A DNA stretch of 9,046 nt. Origin: MKRK01 sp001896915. Its GTDB lineage: Bacteria > Bacillota > Clostridia > Oscillospirales > Acutalibacteraceae. The stretch covers positions 1 to 9,046 of the forward strand of contig CALJJF010000128.1 in assembly GCA_937973935.1 (NCBI GenBank), given 5' to 3'. Shown piece after piece: positions 6,806 to 9,046 of this stretch; within the stretch, counting starts at the first letter, position 1; each line of letters opens with the position of its first letter. Below the pieces are notes generated by a model. The model searched no databases. It was not told the DNA's origin and was given only the letters and a program-made list of their open reading frames with translations. The position numbers and the translations under genes were made by a program.

Positions 6806-7789
6806 AGACAGACTGATCTTAAAATAGTCCTTAATTTCCTTCAGAGGTATTGTATACTGGGCATAATCACCCAGGGCATGAATGGCAGGCAAGGTGAACC
6901 GGAGCGTATCATGGGTTAGGCCGGAATAAACCATGGAACCGTCAAAGGAATCTGTTGTGAGTAAATACTCCTTCAACTGCTCATTTGAAACACCTTGGAA
7001 CAGATCACGATGGGCAGCTGTCAGCTCTGTATCGGTGGTAACGGGCTGGGTCTTGTTCGATTTCAGAACCCGGATGAATGCATCATCAATTCTTACCATA
7101 TCCGTCAATTTTAGTACCTTCCCCGTTTTCATATCAATGTTTGTCGTATACAATAAATTGTTTGGATAAGCGCCGTCCCGGGACCCAACCCCTTTGTATT
7201 CAATGCTGAGGAGCGACGGGCTGTTATGAATTATTCTGTAATCGATCTGGATGACCGATTTTTCAAAATCATCGCCATAGAAAATTTTTGCCCCTTCGAT
7301 GGCATATTTCTTAATCAATGCGTTGATTTCTTCTTGTTGTCTTCTGTCCGTCATATAAACCAGCTGAGGATAATTGATTACGATTTTATTCTTTTTATAG
7401 GTTGTCTGGACGGTTTCATATCCGGGTTTTACTGTGGTTGCTTCCTTTGGTCCAATACGAACCGCTTCTTTTTTAATATCAACATAACATCTGCTTAATA
7501 CCGATATGGGATGATATGCTGGGCATATTTTCACTTCTATTTCGTTGTTTTCATTGACTTCGCCTGTCACAAGAGATACATCAAAGAAATAATCGCCTCC
7601 CCGATAGGTATCTGTGTCTTTGTAATAATATAAATTCAATTGCTTTGCCACCAAAGCCACAGCAACCTTTTCATTTGTCCCATGCATGGAAACGGCGGAA
7701 GCTGTTCTTTCTTCGTTTGATTTTTCTTGAAGAAAGCATCCTGATAAGATGATCAGCACAGCAAACAGGATTGGGATGCTTCTTTTCAA
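6803..7789 (-). CDS. Lipoprotein with DUF4163/DUF3298-like domains
   Basis: This is a predicted membrane-anchored extracytoplasmic protein of 328 residues. The signal peptide has a basic start (MKR), a hydrophobic core and a lipobox LSGC with the lipidated cysteine at C18, followed by a charged, flexible linker. Residues ~40-125 are not recognised. From about 133, KIVINYPQLVYMTDRRQQEE and the following strand pattern resemble DUF4163 (about 133-200). From ~205, GAYPNNLLYTTNIDMKTGK and, near the end, HALGDYAQYTIPLKEIKDYF resemble DUF3298 (about 205-324). These domains occur in RsiV-type anti-sigma factors and beside the PdaC deacetylase, but no anti-sigma helix, transmembrane segment or NodB domain is present here. 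A standalone envelope or ligand-binding role is more likely, and the function is unknown. The start is TTG, set by an AAGGAGG site. Domain names are by pattern memory, not a search. Confidence 0.82.
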   Translation of the reverse strand: MKRSIPILFAVLIILSGCFLQEKSNEERTASAVSMHGTNEKVAVALVAKQLNLYYYKDTDTYRGGDYFFDVSLVTGEVNENNEIEVKICPAYHPISVLSRCYVDIKKEAVRIGPKEATTVKPGYETVQTTYKKNKIVINYPQLVYMTDRRQQEEINALIKKYAIEGAKIFYGDDFEKSVIQIDYRIIHNSPSLLSIEYKGVGSRDGAYPNNLLYTTNIDMKTGKVLKLTDMVRIDDAFIRVLKSNKTQPVTTDTELTAAHRDLFQGVSNEQLKEYLLTTDSFDGSMVYSGLTHDTLRFTLPAIHALGDYAQYTIPLKEIKDYFKISLS

Positions 7790-7796
7790 ATAAACC

Positions 7797-7803
7797 CCTC
7801 CTT
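7797..7803 (-). promoter_or_regulatory. Near-perfect Shine-Dalgarno fixing a TTG start
   Basis: AAGGAGG on the minus strand stands 7 nt before TTG (7787-7789), and the next codons encode a textbook lipoprotein signal peptide (MKRSIPILF). The first in-frame ATG further in would remove the whole signal peptide, so TTG is well supported as the initiation codon. Confidence 0.85.
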
Positions 7804-7808
7804 AATCA

Positions 7809-7836
7809 AGTATATTGCATGTGTTCTGATGGTCAA
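7809..7836 (-). promoter_or_regulatory. Candidate promoter of the lipoprotein gene
   Basis: On the minus strand there is a -35 TTGACC (7831-7836), a 16-bp spacer and a -10 TATACT (7809-7814). Both hexamers match consensus at five of six positions. The predicted start falls at about 7801-7803, inside or at the first base of the Shine-Dalgarno sequence, so the leader would be only about 13 nt. This is unusual, and a more upstream promoter may be used instead. Confidence 0.5.
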
Positions 7837-7884
7837 TGGATGTCACAATGCAGGATGACAGCGGGACAGATCGAATTTTGTGCT

Positions 7885-7909
7885 ATAATTGACAATCATG
7901 ACCAATTAT
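7885..7909. repeat. Inverted repeat across the potassium-transporter promoter
   Basis: ATAATTG (7885-7891) and CAATTAT (7903-7909) form a perfect 7-bp inverted repeat with an 11-bp spacer. It overlaps the -35 box and most of the spacer of the plus-strand promoter, and also the upstream TATAAT at 7884. It could be an operator, but a 7-bp arm in A+T-rich DNA can arise by chance. Confidence 0.35.
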
Positions 7910-7917
7910 GATATATT
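7889..7917 (+). promoter_or_regulatory. Promoter of the KtrB/TrkH-type gene
   Basis: A perfect -35 TTGACA (7889-7894) is followed by a 17-bp spacer and a -10 TATATT (7912-7917, five of six). The predicted start near 7924 leaves a leader of about 130 nt before the ATG at 8053. A second possible promoter, an extended -10 TGCTATAAT ending at 7889, overlaps the -35 box. The two could not be occupied together. Confidence 0.7.
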
Positions 7918-7954
7918 TGATAGAAATCGTCAAAATAGCTTTTTCGTGTGATTT

Positions 7955-7997
7955 GCGATTGCATTGATAGGAACAAACGCAATTGCTCCTTGCAATT
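7955..7997 (+). other. Leader segment with mutually exclusive stem-loops
   Basis: In the mRNA leader, GCGATTGC (7955-7962) can pair with GCAATTGC (7979-7986) over 8 bp with one G-U pair and a 16-nt loop. AATTGC (7981-7986) can instead pair with GCAATT (7992-7997) with a 5-nt loop, and the two stems exclude each other. No U-run terminator follows, and I recognise no known riboswitch core. The remainder of the leader, to the ribosome binding site at 8043, holds nothing I can name. Confidence 0.3.
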
Positions 7998-8042
7998 TCC
8001 TTGTGTTCGATTTATATGGTTTTGTATATTCTATTGGTAAGC

Positions 8043-8048
8043 AGGTGA
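8043..8048 (+). promoter_or_regulatory. Ribosome binding site of the KtrB/TrkH-type gene
   Basis: AGGTGA (extending to AGGTGAT) matches the anti-Shine-Dalgarno and stands 4 nt before the ATG at 8053. This supports that codon as the start. Confidence 0.7.
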
Positions 8049-8052
8049 TTGT

Positions 8053-9046
8053 ATGAATATTAGATGGCTCAACCCCGGCAGATTTCTTGTTTTAACCTTT
8101 GCTTCCTTGATTATTGTAGGCACATTGTTGTTATTGTTGCCGGTTTCGGCAAATCCGGGCATCAACATTCATCCGGTAGATGCGCTGTTTACCTCAACCA
8201 GTGCCGTTTGCGTGACGGGTCTGATCGCCATTGACACCGCCGATTATTTCTCAGTGTTCGGACGGACAGTAATAGCCATCCTCATTCAAGTAGGAGGGTT
8301 GGGTATCTCCTCAATCGGTGTTTTCTTTATCTTTTTAACAGGGAAGAAAATCGGATTAAAGGAAAGAATTCTCATCAAGGAATCCCTGAATTTAGAAAAT
8401 GTTAAAGGTGTGGTGAAGCTCGTAAAGTCAATCATTGTATTGACACTTTGCTTTGAGTTTGTTGGTACGCTGTTGAGCTTCTTTGCATTTTCAAAGTATT
8501 ATACCCCCTTAGAAGCTTTGGGTATCGGTGCTTTTCATTCCATCGCCTCCTTTAACAATGCGGGGTTTGATATTTTGGGCAATTACCAAAGCTTGATTCC
8601 TTATCGGGACAATGTTTTACTGAACCTGACCACCTGCGGTCTCATTGTTTTCGGCGGTCTCGGGTTTTATGTAATTCGGGATATTTTACAAAAACGTTCT
8701 TTGAAAAAGCTCAGTATGAACAGTAAAATCGTTTTGAGCATGACAGTAATCTTGCTGATTGCCGGAACGCTTTTATTAAAGCTTACCGATAACATTACAT
8801 GGCTGGGCGCTTTTTTTCAAAGCACTTCTGCAAGAACCGCCGGTTTCAGCACTTACGCCTTGGGTGATTTCACGGCGGCCGGTCAATTTGTTCTGATATT
8901 ATTGATGTTTATCGGCGCCTCCCCCGGCTCCACCGGCGGCGGTATCAAAACCACCACGACTTTTACCGTGTTTCGCAGCCTGTTTGCCTATGCAACCAAC
9001 CGGGACTGCACCGCTTTTCGCCGTAAAATCTCCAAGGACAGCATAT
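8053..9046 (+). CDS. KtrB/TrkH-family potassium transporter subunit (3' truncated by window)
   Basis: This is the channel-forming membrane subunit of a Ktr/Trk potassium uptake system. The 331 residues visible end at the window edge, and the family is usually about 440-500 residues. It begins with the short N-terminus MNIRWLNPGRFL and a first helix ending LLLLLPVS, as in KtrB. Three of the four expected pore loops with their filter glycines are present: TSAVCVTGL (49-57, G56), ASFNNAGFD (165-173, G171) and TSARTAGFS (258-266, G264). GASPGSTGGGIKTTT (288-302) is the conserved intramembrane gating-loop motif of the third M2 helix. The fourth pore loop lies outside the window. A TrkA/KtrA-type RCK partner is expected downstream but cannot be seen. 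The start is ATG with AGGTGA upstream. The gene is divergent from the lipoprotein gene, with its own consensus promoter and a long leader. Confidence 0.95.
   Translation, partial: MNIRWLNPGRFLVLTFASLIIVGTLLLLLPVSANPGINIHPVDALFTSTSAVCVTGLIAIDTADYFSVFGRTVIAILIQVGGLGISSIGVFFIFLTGKKIGLKERILIKESLNLENVKGVVKLVKSIIVLTLCFEFVGTLLSFFAFSKYYTPLEALGIGAFHSIASFNNAGFDILGNYQSLIPYRDNVLLNLTTCGLIVFGGLGFYVIRDILQKRSLKKLSMNSKIVLSMTVILLIAGTLLLKLTDNITWLGAFFQSTSARTAGFSTYALGDFTAAGQFVLILLMFIGASPGSTGGGIKTTTTFTVFRSLFAYATNRDCTAFRRKISKDSI

Noticed and set aside
7841..7860. TGTCA/TGACA inverted repeat upstream of the lipoprotein -35 box.
   Set aside because: Five-base arms with an imperfect centre (7 of 10 pairs match) are too weak to call an operator without conservation data.
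7924..8052. c-di-AMP (ydaO-type) riboswitch in the potassium-transporter leader.
   Set aside because: The gene type and leader length prompted the idea, but I could not see the conserved core sequences of that motif, only simple A+T-rich stems.

Overview
The window reads as a chromosomal segment from a Gram-positive Firmicute, most likely a Clostridia-type anaerobe. The signs are strong AGGAG-type ribosome binding sites, consensus sigma-A-like promoters, a YfhO-family membrane protein, a DUF4163/DUF3298-type lipoprotein and a Ktr-type potassium transporter. Taxonomy is inferred from gene content only. There are seven protein genes, six on the minus strand and one (truncated by the window edge) on the plus strand. 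I see no rRNA, tRNA, CRISPR array, insertion sequence or phage gene.

From right to left on the minus strand, 3522 down to 23 is one tightly packed operon, ruvC-ruvA-ruvB-glmM. It has a clear promoter at 3558-3586 and near-zero gene spacing (TAAATG, TAAATG, then TAA-AA-ATG). The Ruv proteins make up the complete Holliday junction branch-migration and resolution machine. GlmM makes glucosamine-1-phosphate for peptidoglycan precursor synthesis. Base composition here is clearly more G+C rich than in the next gene (hand counts of single 60-base rows: 37/60 at 2101 in ruvB, 20/60 at 5401 in the YfhO gene).

Upstream of that operon, behind its own terminator (3588-3617) and promoter (6726-6754), is a solitary 1015-residue YfhO-family multi-pass membrane protein (3632-6679). 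Its promoter is embedded in a set of three near-identical 10-bp half-sites, the most notable unexplained structure in the window. Next is a 328-residue lipoprotein with C-terminal DUF4163/DUF3298-like sequence, starting at a TTG codon behind a near-perfect Shine-Dalgarno (6803-7789).

A 263-bp divergent intergenic region (7790-8052) carries the lipoprotein promoter, a consensus plus-strand promoter, a small inverted repeat and an approximately 130-nt leader with alternative pairings. It leads into a KtrB/TrkH-type potassium channel subunit (8053 to beyond 9046).

Functionally this is mostly housekeeping (recombinational repair, cell-wall precursor) next to envelope and ion-homeostasis genes. 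I do not see convincing evidence for a new multigene system. The points worth a second look are regulatory: the repeated half-sites at the YfhO promoter, the structured potassium-transporter promoter and leader, the apparent very short leader of the lipoprotein mRNA, and the coupling of glmM to ruvCAB.
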